From: Phytopseudomonas flavescens
Lineage (GTDB): Bacteria; Pseudomonadota; Gammaproteobacteria; Pseudomonadales; Pseudomonadaceae
Length of the DNA: 64,000 nt
NCBI RefSeq assembly: GCF_900100535.1
Contig: NZ_FNDG01000001.1
Coordinates: forward strand, 382,698-446,697
Direction: 5' to 3'
Part shown: positions 1 to 8,889 of the stretch, in pieces
Numbering within the stretch: the first letter of the stretch is position 1
Layout of the letters: every line of letters starts with the position of its first letter
The notes under the pieces: model-generated
Databases searched by the model: none
Seen by the model: only the letters and a program-made list of their open reading frames with translations
Told to the model about the DNA's origin: nothing
Made by a program: the position numbers and the translations under genes

Positions 1-1
1 C

Positions 2-991
2 GCCGCTGTCGCCCTGCTGGCGCTGCTGTGCCTGGCACAGGGCGTGCTGGCGGCCGGGCAGATCCGCATCGCGGTGTCCGACATCGGTGCGGGCGGCAGG
101 CCGGCGGGTGGCGGGCTGGTCGATGTGCTGCACGCGCAGCAACGCCTGGAACGGGCGTTCGCCGACGAGGGCGTCGAGGTGCAGTGGGTGTTCGTCAAGG
201 GCGCCGGCCCGGTGATCAACGAGGCGTTCGCCAATGGCCAGGTGGATGTCGCCTTCCTCGGCGACCTGGCCAGCATCGTCGGCAAGGCGGGCAACCTGGA
301 TACCCGGGTGATCGCCGCAGCCGCCCGCGGTGTGAACCACTACCTGGCGGTGCGCCCGGGCTCGTCGATCCACACCCTGGCCGACCTCAAGGGCAAGCGC
401 GTCGGCCTGTTCCGCGGCACCGCGGCGCAGCTGTCGTTTATCAGCGCCCTGCACGCCAGCGGCCTCGAGGAACGCGACCTGCAGGTGATCAACCTGGACT
501 TCGCCGCTGCCAGCGCCGCCCTCGCCGCCGGCCACATCGACGCTACCTGGGGCGGGCACAACGCCCTGGCGCTGGCCGAGCGCGGCCTGGCCGACCTGCC
601 GGTGTCGACCCGGGACACAGCCCATGGCGCTGGCCAGTTGAGCGGCCTGGTACTGGCCAGCGAGCGCTTCGCCAGCCGCCACCCGCACTGGCTGCAACGC
701 CTGGTCGCGGTGCAACGCGAGGCCGTGCGCTGGGCCGCCGACCCGGCCAACCGCGAGGCCTACATCCAATTGCAGGCCGACCAGAGCGGCTATCCGCAGA
801 GCCTGGTGCGCGCCGAGCTGGAGGGCGCCGACCTGGCCCAGCTGCTGTCCCCGGAACTGGACGACGCCTTCGTCGGGCACTTGCGCGACGCTATCCGCAT
901 CGCCCGGCAGGCCAGGCTGATCCGCCGTCCCGTGGACCTCGATGACTGGCTCGACCGACGTTTTCTCGAACGCTCCGCCGTAAGACCCTGA
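2..991 (+). CDS. ABC transporter periplasmic substrate-binding protein, sulfonate/nitrate/taurine (SsuA) type, 5' end outside window
   Basis: The reading frame is open to the left edge, so the true start lies upstream. The first visible residues are the hydrophobic core of a Sec signal peptide ending in an Ala-rich cleavage site just before the AGQIRIAV strand. The body has the two-lobed type 2 periplasmic binding protein pattern of the NMT1/SsuA family: a first beta strand, a segment on not-yet-seen versus seen ligand lobes, the LKGKRVGLFRGTAAQ hinge segment, and late helices rich in Arg. Such proteins deliver sulfonates, sulfate esters, nitrate or taurine to an inner-membrane ABC importer. 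No permease or ATPase follows; the next gene is a TonB receptor 75 bases downstream. A decayed ATPase of the same transporter class lies near 11.1 kb. The ligand is unknown; any partner transporter must lie left of the window. Confidence 0.85.
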   Translation, partial: AAVALLALLCLAQGVLAAGQIRIAVSDIGAGGRPAGGGLVDVLHAQQRLERAFADEGVEVQWVFVKGAGPVINEAFANGQVDVAFLGDLASIVGKAGNLDTRVIAAAARGVNHYLAVRPGSSIHTLADLKGKRVGLFRGTAAQLSFISALHASGLEERDLQVINLDFAAASAALAAGHIDATWGGHNALALAERGLADLPVSTRDTAHGAGQLSGLVLASERFASRHPHWLQRLVAVQREAVRWAADPANREAYIQLQADQSGYPQSLVRAELEGADLAQLLSPELDDAFVGHLRDAIRIARQARLIRRPVDLDDWLDRRFLERSAVRP

Positions 992-1066
992 GTTTTTTCA
1001 CCCCTGCCTGCCCCACCGCCCTTACGCCCGGCGGCGGGCGACACATGCACGCAGCAAGGAAACGAC

Positions 1067-3313
1067 ATGAAGCACCTGCCCTACCCGCTTTCCCGCATCG
1101 CCCTGGCATTGGCCCTGACCCTGCCCCAGGGCCTGCTCCTGGCGCAAACCCGTGACGGCAGTGCGGACACGCCGCGCCTGAACAGCGTGCGCGTCGACGG
1201 CCAGCGCCTGCAGCAGGACCCGCAGCGCACGCCCAGCGCCGCCACGCTGATCGATGGCAAGGAACTCGAGCGCCAGGGCATCCAATCCCTGGAAGACCTG
1301 CCGCAACTGGCGCCCGGCCTGGACGTGGCGGTGGTCGACCCCTTCGATACGCGCCTGACCGTGCGCGGCATCGGCGATGGCGGCGGTACCGAGATCAACA
1401 TCGGCATGCCCAGCAGCGTCGGTTTGTTCCTCGACAACGTCTACCTCAGTCGCCCGGGCATGCTCTCCAACGACCTGCTGGATATCGAAAGCGCGACCGT
1501 GCTGGCCGGCCCGCAAGGCACGCTGTACGGCTACAGCACCACCGGCGGCGCCATCGACATCCGCTCGCGCAAGCCAAGCTTCACGCCCGAGGGCTCGATC
1601 CGTCAGTCGCTCGGCCAGCGCGGCCTGACCCAGACCCAGGCGATGTTCTCCGGCCCCCTGAGCGAGACCCTGGCCGGGCGTATCAACCTGTCCCACAGCG
1701 AGCGTGGCGGCTACGTCAAGAACCAGTACAGCGGCCATGAGCTGGGCGGCAGCATCAAGGACGGCGTGCGCGGCCAGTTGCTCTGGGTGCCGGCCGAGGA
1801 TTTCAGCCTGCGCCTGATCGCCGACTGGAACGACGCCCGCAACGCGCCGGTGTCGGTTCTCGAATCCACCCACCTGACCAATGGCCGCGACCTGTTCCTC
1901 GAACGCGCCGCGCGGGCCGGGGCCAGCCCGGTGGTGGGCGGCGTCAATACCGACGACGAGAACCACACCCGCCTGCAGCAGGGCGGCGTGTCCGCCGAGG
2001 CCAACTGGATCCTGGACGGCGGCTACAACCTGCGCTCGACCACCGCGTTCCGCTACTTCGGCTACAAGCCCAGCACCACCGACACCCTGGACATCCCGCT
2101 GTACGCGAACAGCGGCGCCGACGTGCGCGACCGCATCTGGTCCCAGGAAATCCGCCTGGACTCGCCCCGTGGCGAACACTTCGACTACGCCCTGGGCGTG
2201 CTCTACTTCGGCGAGAACCTCGATACCTACGCCCACGACTACTACGCCGACAACGACCAGGCCGCTACCTGGTACGGCAACCGCGCCCTCAACGGCAAGC
2301 TGGTGCAGCGCTGGGGCGAGATCGACGAGCGTATCTTCTCGCTGTTCACCCAGGGCACCTGGCACGTCACCGACCGGTTCGACATCACCGCCGGGGTGCG
2401 TGGCACCCACCAGCGCAAGCAGGGCTCGTTCGTGCGCGTCAACCGCAACGACTTCGACTCCGGCGAGCTGGTGCAACGCAAGTTCCTGCCCTCGGCGCTG
2501 CTCAATTTCAGCTACTGGTTCCTGCCCGACGTGCAGGGCTACCTGACCCTGGGCTACGGCGAGAAGGCCGGCGGCCTGAACATCTCCTCCGGCGCCGCCG
2601 GGCGGGCCGGCACCGAGAGCCTGTTCATCCTCCCCGAATCCACCCGTGGCGCCGAACTGGGAATCAAGAGCCAGTGGTTCGACCAGCGCCTGAGCGCCGA
2701 CGTGGCGCTGTTCTGGTCGCGCGTGAAGGACTTCCAGACCAATGCCTACGACGAGGAGTTCCAGACCTCCTACCTGATCAACGCCGGCAGCATCCGCTCG
2801 CGCGGCATCGCCGCGGCCATTGGCCTGTACCCGGTCGACGGCCTGAGCCTGAACCTCGATGGCACGCTGCTCGACGCCCGCTACATGGAGTTCGACAACG
2901 CCCGCTGCCCGGCCGAGGTGACCCTGGCCGGCAACGCCCCGGCCACCTGCGACCTGTCCGGGGAAACGGTATTCCGCTCACCCAAGGTCACCTACAACCT
3001 CACCGGGCGCTACGACTGGGGCGTGGGAGACGGCCTCGACGCCTTCGTCCAGGCTCGCTGGGCGTACCGCTCCTGGGCCTACGGCACGGTCGACAACTCG
3101 CGCTACACGCGCATCCCCGGCTACGGCCTGCTCAACCTCTCGGTCGGCCTCGGCGGCCAGCACGACGACGGCCGCTGGAACGCCTCGGTCTGGCTGAACA
3201 ATGCGTTGAACAAGACCTACTACCGCACCCTGAGCGCCGGCAGCTACGGCGAGGTCTACGGCAACCGCGGCGAACCCCGCACCCTGGGCGTGACCCTGGG
3301 CTACGACTTCTAA
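1067..3313 (+). CDS. TonB-dependent outer-membrane receptor
   Basis: Encodes 748 residues. A Sec signal peptide covers about residues 1-27. A plug domain follows (about 45-165) with the usual series: a TonB-box-like NSVRVDG near the mature N-terminus, LEDLPQLAPGLDV, the VRGIGDGG segment, and the LAGPQGTLYGYSTTGGAI motif. The rest is a 22-strand barrel ending in an aromatic residue (GYDF). The plug style is that of the receptors often found with carbohydrate or aromatic substrates rather than classic siderophore receptors (inference). An AAGGAA ribosome site lies 6 bases before the ATG. It sits between the binding protein and the lyase-like gene on the same strand, so it probably imports the lyase product or its polymer. 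No N-terminal signalling extension of the FecA type is visible. Energy could come from the tonB-exbB-exbD set 6.8 kb downstream. Confidence 0.9.
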   Translation: MKHLPYPLSRIALALALTLPQGLLLAQTRDGSADTPRLNSVRVDGQRLQQDPQRTPSAATLIDGKELERQGIQSLEDLPQLAPGLDVAVVDPFDTRLTVRGIGDGGGTEINIGMPSSVGLFLDNVYLSRPGMLSNDLLDIESATVLAGPQGTLYGYSTTGGAIDIRSRKPSFTPEGSIRQSLGQRGLTQTQAMFSGPLSETLAGRINLSHSERGGYVKNQYSGHELGGSIKDGVRGQLLWVPAEDFSLRLIADWNDARNAPVSVLESTHLTNGRDLFLERAARAGASPVVGGVNTDDENHTRLQQGGVSAEANWILDGGYNLRSTTAFRYFGYKPSTTDTLDIPLYANSGADVRDRIWSQEIRLDSPRGEHFDYALGVLYFGENLDTYAHDYYADNDQAATWYGNRALNGKLVQRWGEIDERIFSLFTQGTWHVTDRFDITAGVRGTHQRKQGSFVRVNRNDFDSGELVQRKFLPSALLNFSYWFLPDVQGYLTLGYGEKAGGLNISSGAAGRAGTESLFILPESTRGAELGIKSQWFDQRLSADVALFWSRVKDFQTNAYDEEFQTSYLINAGSIRSRGIAAAIGLYPVDGLSLNLDGTLLDARYMEFDNARCPAEVTLAGNAPATCDLSGETVFRSPKVTYNLTGRYDWGVGDGLDAFVQARWAYRSWAYGTVDNSRYTRIPGYGLLNLSVGLGGQHDDGRWNASVWLNNALNKTYYRTLSAGSYGEVYGNRGEPRTLGVTLGYDF

Positions 3314-3335
3314 GAACAGCCGCAAGCCTCGAGCG

Positions 3336-3378
3336 GCAAGCGCAAGCAACGGCAGCCCGCTTCTGACCTGGCGCTTGC
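3336..3378. repeat. Inverted repeat, REP-like
   Basis: GCAAGCGC at 3336-3343 pairs exactly with GCGCTTGC at 3371-3378 in the gap between the TonB receptor and the lyase-like gene. The surrounding AAGC/GCTTGC words resemble the short palindromic repeats scattered between Pseudomonas genes. There is no T-run, so it is not a standard terminator, although it could protect or attenuate the transcript. Confidence 0.4.
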
Positions 3379-3405
3379 AGCGTGTCGCCGACAACCGGAA
3401 TGACC

Positions 3406-6159
3406 ATGGACAAACTGACCTTCTCCCGCCGCACCTTCGTCAAGGGCGCTAGCCTGGCCACCCTGGCCGCACCCTGGCTGGCGAGCGACGCCCTGGCCGC
3501 ACGCGAGCAGGACGCGGCCTCCATCGCCGGGGCCTCACTGCACTGGCTGGCCGGCAACCCGTCGAGCGCCTTCGCCGGGGTCACCTGGGGCACACCCTGG
3601 CCCCGGGGCCAGGTGCCGGGCGACAGCGATTTCCAGATCCGCGATGCGGCCGGCCGCGCCCTGCCCCTGCAGAGCTGGCCGCTGGCCTGGTGGCCGGACG
3701 GCTCGCTGAAATGGTCGGGCCACGCCCTGGCACCGCATGCCGCGCCCAGCCAGCACTATGGCCTGCAACCGGTGCCGGCGCGCAATGCTGGCGACGCCTC
3801 GCTGGTCAGCGAATCGGCAGACAGCATCACCGTCGACACTGGCGCCCTGGTCTGCGTGATGCGCAAAAGCGGTGCGCAGCTGATCGAACGCATCCTGCGT
3901 CAGGACCAGCCGGCGCTGCTCGGCGGCGAGCTGATGCTGCAGGTACAAGGCGATCCGGATGGCGACGAGGTGCTGACGCGACACTATCGCAGCCGTATCG
4001 CCCAGGTGACGATCGAGCAGCGTGGCCCGGTGCGCGCGGTGATCGCCCTGCGCGGCAGCCACCACAGCGACACGCCGGGCCTGCCGCCGCTGCTGCCGTT
4101 CACCGTGCGCCTGTATTTCTACGCCGGCTGCGCTGCCGTGCGGCTGATGCACACCCTCGTCTACGACGCCGACGAGCGGCGCGACTTCATCAAGGGCATC
4201 GGCCTGCGCTTCGGCGTGCCGCTGAACGCCCCGCTGCATGACCGCCACGTGCGCCTGGTGTCGGCCAATGGCGGCTTGCTGCGCGAAGCGGTACGCGGCC
4301 TCAGCGGCTTGCGTCGCGACCCGGGCCCCGGGGTGGTCGACGCGCAGCTGGCAGGCCAGGCCACTGGGCCACTGGTCTCGCCCGTGGCCGAAGGCCTGGG
4401 CTATATCCCCGCCTTCGGCAGCTACCGGCTGCTGCAGGCCCATCCCGACGCCTACAGCATCGCCAAACGCACCGCCAGCGGCCAGGGCTGGGTCCACGTG
4501 GCCAGCGGCGACCGCGCCGCCGGCGTCGGCTACCTCGGCACGCCGAACGGTGGCGTGGCCTTCGGCCTGCGCAATTTCTGGCAGAGCTACCCGGCCCAGC
4601 TGGACATCGAGGACGCCCATCTCGATCAGGCGCGGGTCACCCTGTGGCTCTGGGCACCGCAGGCCGAGCCGATGGACCTGCGCTTCTACCACGATGGTCT
4701 CGGCCAGGACACCCATGCCCGGCAGCGCGAAGCGCTGGAGATCACCTACGAGGACTACGAGCCCGGCTTCGGCTCGCCCAAGGGCGTGGCGCGGACCAGC
4801 GAACTGCAACTGGAAGTGCTCGACGGTACGCCGTCGAGCGAACGCTTGCTGGCCATTGCCGCGCGCATCCAGGAACCGCCGCTGCTGCTGGCCAGCCCGC
4901 AGCGCCTGCACGCCGCCGGGGCCTTCGGTCCGGTATGGTCGCCGCTGCGCGCCGGACGCCCGGGCGAGGACGAACTGGAGCGGCAACTGGCCTGGTACTT
5001 CGACTTCTACAAGAGCGAGGTCGAGCAGCGCAAATGGTACGGTTTCTGGGACTACGGCGACGTCATGCACACCTACGACGGCGACCGCCACGTGTGGCGC
5101 TACGACGTCGGCGGCTACGCCTGGGACAACTCGGAACTCTCCACCGACCTGTGGCTGTGGTACTACTTCCTGCGCAGTGGCCGCGCCGATGTGTTCCGCA
5201 TGGCCGAGGCCATGACCCGGCACACCGGCGAGGTGGACGTGCACCACCTCGGCCCGTTCGCGCCGCTCGGCTCGCGCCACAACGTGCGCCACTGGGGCGA
5301 CAGCGCCAAGCAGTTGCGCGTCTCCACCGCCGCCAACCGCCGCTTCCTCTACTACCTGACCGCCGACGAACGCACCGGCGACCTGCTGCGTGAGCAGGTC
5401 GAGGCCCTGCGCACCCTGCGCGACGTGGTCCCGGCGCGCAAGATCGGCCAGCGCAAGGCCAGGGATCCGGACAAGGTCAACCTGTTCTTCGGCATCGACT
5501 GGGGCGCCATTGCCGCCGCCTGGCTGACCGAATGGGAGCGCACCGGCGACGCGGCGATCCGCCAGCGCCTGCTCACCAGCATGCAGGGCATCGCCGCCCA
5601 GCCCCATGGCTTCTTCAGCGGCTCGGCGGACCTGCACATCGCCAGCGGTCGCTTCGAGCGCAACGACAGTGGCCAGCTCTACGTACTGCACCTGAGCGCG
5701 GTGTTCGGCCTCGCGGAGATCTGCACCGAACTGCTGCAACTGCTGCCCGAGCCGGCTTTCGAGCGGGCCTGGCTGGACTATTGCCGCCTGTACAACGCCA
5801 GCGCCGAGGAGCAGCGCCAGGCCCTCGGCCAGGCACTGGGCCGCAGCAACCTGGCCCAGGCCCATGCGCGGCTGACTGCCTTCGCCGGCTACCACCTGCA
5901 CGACACGGCCCTGCAACGGCGTGCCTGGCAGGAATTCCGCAAGGGCGAAGGTGGCATCCCACGGCCCAACCGCACCTATCGCCAGGTGCCGACACCGGCC
6001 TACCTGTATCCCTTGCGCGAGGCCGAGCCGCTGTCACTGATCGACCAGCGTTCGGGCAGCAGCGCCAGCGCCAACCTGTCGACCAATGCCGTCGCCCAAT
6101 GGGGGCTGACCGCCATGGCCCTGCTGGCCCTGGCCGGCCCGCCGCAGCCAGACGCCTGA
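3406..6159 (+). CDS. Tat-exported exo-rhamnogalacturonan lyase-like protein (PL26/YetA type)
   Basis: About 917 residues. The N-terminus carries a twin-arginine signal (SRRTFVKG, then an Ala/Leu-rich stretch ending at ALAA), so the protein is folded before export. The start is placed at the ATG 3406, the nearest to the RR motif; in-frame ATG 3400 and GTG 3382 are alternatives. After the signal, a region of about 80-90 residues (GVTWGTPWPRGQ, then WPDGSLKWSGHA) matches what I know of the N-terminal RIFT-barrel domain of PcRGLX/YetA proteins. A beta-sandwich domain follows, then a C-terminal helical toroid rich in Trp/Tyr (YGFWDYGDVMHTYDG, YAWDNSELSTDLWLWYYFLRSGR). Members with known activity cleave rhamnogalacturonan exolytically by beta-elimination. 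Activity and substrate here are inference. It is followed 50 bases later by the DUF6250-like gene. Confidence 0.7.
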   Translation: MDKLTFSRRTFVKGASLATLAAPWLASDALAAREQDAASIAGASLHWLAGNPSSAFAGVTWGTPWPRGQVPGDSDFQIRDAAGRALPLQSWPLAWWPDGSLKWSGHALAPHAAPSQHYGLQPVPARNAGDASLVSESADSITVDTGALVCVMRKSGAQLIERILRQDQPALLGGELMLQVQGDPDGDEVLTRHYRSRIAQVTIEQRGPVRAVIALRGSHHSDTPGLPPLLPFTVRLYFYAGCAAVRLMHTLVYDADERRDFIKGIGLRFGVPLNAPLHDRHVRLVSANGGLLREAVRGLSGLRRDPGPGVVDAQLAGQATGPLVSPVAEGLGYIPAFGSYRLLQAHPDAYSIAKRTASGQGWVHVASGDRAAGVGYLGTPNGGVAFGLRNFWQSYPAQLDIEDAHLDQARVTLWLWAPQAEPMDLRFYHDGLGQDTHARQREALEITYEDYEPGFGSPKGVARTSELQLEVLDGTPSSERLLAIAARIQEPPLLLASPQRLHAAGAFGPVWSPLRAGRPGEDELERQLAWYFDFYKSEVEQRKWYGFWDYGDVMHTYDGDRHVWRYDVGGYAWDNSELSTDLWLWYYFLRSGRADVFRMAEAMTRHTGEVDVHHLGPFAPLGSRHNVRHWGDSAKQLRVSTAANRRFLYYLTADERTGDLLREQVEALRTLRDVVPARKIGQRKARDPDKVNLFFGIDWGAIAAAWLTEWERTGDAAIRQRLLTSMQGIAAQPHGFFSGSADLHIASGRFERNDSGQLYVLHLSAVFGLAEICTELLQLLPEPAFERAWLDYCRLYNASAEEQRQALGQALGRSNLAQAHARLTAFAGYHLHDTALQRRAWQEFRKGEGGIPRPNRTYRQVPTPAYLYPLREAEPLSLIDQRSGSSASANLSTNAVAQWGLTAMALLALAGPPQPDA

Positions 6160-6209
6160 ACACGGGCGCCGGTGCGGCCGGCGCCTCCGCCCCCTTGCGA
6201 GAATTGCCC

Positions 6210-6863
6210 ATGCCCCTACCCGCCTGCACCGAGCCTTCCAGCGACGATGCGAAACCGCCCGAGGTGCTGTTCGAAGACCCCTTCACCCACCTGTGCGCCC
6301 AACGCTGGCACATCGAGGCCGAGGCCCCGACCACCCGCGTCAGCGCTGCACGAGGCCAGTTGCTGATCGATAGCCCCAGGGGCGTGACCGTCTGGCTGCG
6401 GCAGCCGCTGCAGGGCGCCTACCGCATCGAGTTCCGGCGCAGCGTGCTGCTCGAAGGCGGTCCCAACGACCGCCTCTCGGACCTCAACCAGTTCTGGGCG
6501 GCACGCGATCCACGGCAGGCCACCCCCTTCACCCGCGACGGTGCGCTCGACGACTACGACGATCTGGACCTCTACTACGTGGGCATGGGCGGAAATTACA
6601 ACAGCACCACCCGCTTTCGCCGTTACGACGGCAGCGGCCAGCGTCTGCTGCTGGGAGAATATGCGGACACTGCGCACCTGCTGGAAGCCAACCGCACCTA
6701 TGGGATCGCCATTGAGGTGGACGTCGGAGGCACCCGCTATCAGGTCGACGGCAACACCTTCTTTCAGGCCCGCCACGACGGCCTGCCGCCGCCGGGGTAT
6801 TTTGGCTTTCGCCTGGTGTGGTCACGCCAGTTGATCAGCGAGTTTCGAGTCGTGCGTTTGTAG
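6210..6863 (+). CDS. DUF6250-like protein, probable beta-sandwich (YesU-type) glycan-associated protein
   Basis: About 217 residues from the ATG at 6210. No clear signal peptide is seen from this start, so location is uncertain. The sequence has the marks I associate with DUF6250: a WHIEAE opening, GRLLIDS-like and TVWLRQPL strands, the SDLNQFWAARDP segment, YYVGMGGNYNSTTRFRRYDG, and a C-terminal GYFGFRLVWSR strand. This is a concanavalin-like sandwich fold, distantly like YesU of the Bacillus rhamnogalacturonan cluster. The function of the family is not established; pairing with the upstream lyase-like gene suggests work on the same glycan. Its stop lies 3 bases from the stop of the convergent esterase gene, leaving no room for a separate terminator. 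Confidence 0.65.
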   Translation: MPLPACTEPSSDDAKPPEVLFEDPFTHLCAQRWHIEAEAPTTRVSAARGQLLIDSPRGVTVWLRQPLQGAYRIEFRRSVLLEGGPNDRLSDLNQFWAARDPRQATPFTRDGALDDYDDLDLYYVGMGGNYNSTTRFRRYDGSGQRLLLGEYADTAHLLEANRTYGIAIEVDVGGTRYQVDGNTFFQARHDGLPPPGYFGFRLVWSRQLISEFRVVRL

Positions 6864-6866
6864 GCG

Positions 6867-7817
6867 TCAGAGATTTTGCTGCAAAAACTCCAGGGTCGCC
6901 TCGAGGGCGGCCTTGTTGCCTGCCGCGGTAGCGGCCTGATCAGCGCCAACCAGGCTGTGCCCGACACCGGGAACGACCAGGCTGCGCACCATCCCGCCCT
7001 GTCGACGCAAGCGGTCGGCCAGCAGCAACGTTTGCTCGTAGGGCACGACGCGGTCGGCATCACCATGGATCAGCAAGGTCGCCGGCCCCCGCCCCTGCAA
7101 ACGCCCGACAGGGCTAGCCGCCTGCAGAACGGCGAGATCGCAATGCGTCAGCTCACAGCCCAGTAGCCGTCCCGCGGCGCTCCTGATGGCCAGATAATCC
7201 GGCGTATCACGCAGCGCCTGCAGGTCATGCACACCGTACCAGCTGACCAGCACCTTCGGACACTGGGAGGTGCACTGCAATGCTGCCAGCGCAGCCAGAT
7301 GCCCGCCCGCGGAACCGCCCCATAGCGCGACCCTGCTGGTATCCAGGGCATAGGTTGACGCCTGCTTGTGCAACCAGGCCACGGCCGTTCGTACATCGTC
7401 CAGCGGTACCGGAAAACGGGCCTCGCCACTGAGCCGATAATTGATCGAGGCCACCGCATAGCCACGGGCCGCAAAGCGGGCCAGCACCCCGGGAAAGTCG
7501 CTGAAGGCACCACTGGCCCTGGCATGACCACCGGCCCAACCGCCGCCATGCACATAGATGATCAGCGGCGCACCGGCAACGGGCAGCGGTTCGGGCGGCA
7601 GATAGAGATCCAGGGTCAGCGGCCGAAAGCCGTCGTGCCTGGCATACACCACGTCAGCCAGGCCACGTACACCGCCCGCGAAGGAGGTCGAGCGAAGCGG
7701 ATAGGCGTCGAGCTGCCGGGCCTTGGCGGCCAACTCGATGCCGTCAGTGAAGAGCAGCGGCGACTGGCTACAGGCGGCGAACAGCGCCACGCTGGCCAGC
7801 AGCCCCGCTCGTCTCAA
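6867..7817 (-). CDS. Lipoprotein alpha/beta hydrolase (esterase, BD-FAE type)
   Basis: 316 residues. The N-terminus has a lipoprotein signal with a lipobox at LFAAC, so it is probably anchored to a membrane from the periplasmic side. The hydrolase core shows the oxyanion motif HGGGW, the nucleophile elbow GGSAGG, an acid in HGDADRVVPYEQT and a late His in VGHSLVG, giving a full Ser-Asp-His triad. The pattern is closest to carboxylesterases and acetyl/feruloyl esterases (BD-FAE group). Such enzymes remove acyl groups from plant-type glycans, which fits the neighbouring lyase-like gene, but the substrate is inferred. The start overlaps the stop of the upstream LysR gene by 4 bases (ATGA), so the two are co-transcribed. 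Confidence 0.85.
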   Translation of the reverse strand: MRRAGLLASVALFAACSQSPLLFTDGIELAAKARQLDAYPLRSTSFAGGVRGLADVVYARHDGFRPLTLDLYLPPEPLPVAGAPLIIYVHGGGWAGGHARASGAFSDFPGVLARFAARGYAVASINYRLSGEARFPVPLDDVRTAVAWLHKQASTYALDTSRVALWGGSAGGHLAALAALQCTSQCPKVLVSWYGVHDLQALRDTPDYLAIRSAAGRLLGCELTHCDLAVLQAASPVGRLQGRGPATLLIHGDADRVVPYEQTLLLADRLRRQGGMVRSLVVPGVGHSLVGADQAATAAGNKAALEATLEFLQQNL

Positions 7818-8746
7818 GGTCGTCGCCCTTCGCGCGCCTGGAGCTGGCGATCGGCTTCGAGGAAACTCTCGATCATCAACTGTGCCGGGTAGGACAAACG
7901 ATAGCCCGCACGGCTGATGATGCCGTAGTGGGTATGGAACTCTTCACCCTGCATATCCAGGCCGGCTACCTTGAGCAGCTTGAGACCGCCAGCGCCGAGG
8001 TGGGGGTTGCTGTCGCTGACGTTGGTGGTGCCGATGGCATCGGAATGCTGCAGCACGGCCACCAGGCTGTAGCCGTTTTCGCACTCGATGCTGGTCTGGA
8101 AATCCGGCTTGCCGCTGAGTTCGACCAGCGCCTTGCGCAAGTTCGGCGGGCGCACCGTACCGGCTACCGGATAGCCGAGCAGTTGCTCGACCGTGACTTC
8201 ATCGAACACGGCGAGTGGATGTTCCTGACGGCAGCAGAAACCCCAGCGGTGCTGGCTGAGCGGCTGCACCTGATAGTCCGGGTCGATCTCGACATTACGG
8301 CTGTCGGCCACGAAGAACTCGAACTCCTCGGCCAGCAGACGCTGCCCCAATGCCTGCCAGTTATCCACCTGAAAACGCAGGCGGACCTTGGGCAGACGCC
8401 GGTTGAACAGGCCGATGGCCTGAGGCATCAGCCAGGCAGCCGGGGCGGGACCACAGGCGAAACGAACTTCGCCGGCATCCTGCTCATTGAACTGGCGAAC
8501 CTCGTTGAGCAACGCCTGGGCATCGCCGATCAACCGCCTGGCATGCTCCAGCACCAGCCGCCCCTTGCGAGTCGGCTCCAGGTTGCGGGTGCGGTCCACC
8601 AAGCGTGCGCCAAAGCCCTGCTCCAGCGCCTGGATACTGCGACTGAACGCCGACTGGGAGATACTCATCGCCTCGGCGGCCGAGGTGAAGTTGCGGTGCT
8701 CGACCAGGGCGACGAAATGGCGGAGTTGGCGAAGATCGATATGCAT
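7814..8746 (-). CDS. LysR-family transcriptional regulator
   Basis: 310 residues. Residues 1-65 form the winged helix-turn-helix (RQLRHFVALVEHRNFTSAA, then SISQSAFSRSIQALE). The remainder is a two-lobed periplasmic-binding-like effector domain. It is the first gene of a two-gene unit with the lipoprotein esterase and faces the convergent receptor/lyase run. It probably senses a metabolite of that pathway (inference). The AAGCGATTCTTCG-type operator typical of the class was not identified upstream. Confidence 0.88.
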   Translation of the reverse strand: MHIDLRQLRHFVALVEHRNFTSAAEAMSISQSAFSRSIQALEQGFGARLVDRTRNLEPTRKGRLVLEHARRLIGDAQALLNEVRQFNEQDAGEVRFACGPAPAAWLMPQAIGLFNRRLPKVRLRFQVDNWQALGQRLLAEEFEFFVADSRNVEIDPDYQVQPLSQHRWGFCCRQEHPLAVFDEVTVEQLLGYPVAGTVRPPNLRKALVELSGKPDFQTSIECENGYSLVAVLQHSDAIGTTNVSDSNPHLGAGGLKLLKVAGLDMQGEEFHTHYGIISRAGYRLSYPAQLMIESFLEADRQLQAREGRRP

Positions 8747-8763
8747 GGGACGCTGGTCGGGCT

Positions 8764-8815
8764 AGGGTCTGTTGACGGTTCAGCGCGAGCTGCGCGTGAA
8801 CCGCCAACAGACCCT
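8764..8815. repeat. Long near-perfect palindrome
   Basis: AGGGTCTGTTGACGGTTCA (8764-8782) is matched, with one mismatch, by the reverse complement of TGAACCGCCAACAGACCCT (8797-8815). The two 19-base arms are separated by a short GC-rich centre. No T-run follows on either strand, so it is not a plain terminator. The size and flanking TA suggest a small non-coding repeat or remnant element. No second copy is visible in this window. Confidence 0.6.
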
Positions 8816-8825
8816 GGGGAGGATC

Positions 8826-8866
8826 GAAAACGGACAAGGCCTGAGCAATCGCTGCAGGCCCTTGTC
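8826..8866 (-). terminator. Rho-independent terminator of tonB-exbB-exbD
   Basis: Read on the minus strand, GACAAGGGCCTG and CAGGCCTTGTC form a stem of about 11 pairs with one bulge around an 11-base loop, followed by CGTTTTCG. It lies 24 bases past the exbD stop. Confidence 0.7.
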
Positions 8867-8889
8867 GGCTGGGGCGGGTCAGCGCCGAA

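Noticed and set aside
3535..5916. A 793-codon open frame on the minus strand opposite the lyase-like gene
   Set aside because: It is a mirror of a GC-rich real gene: low-complexity Gly/Ala/Val/Gln-rich composition and no motif. The plus-strand gene has a signal peptide and family motifs.
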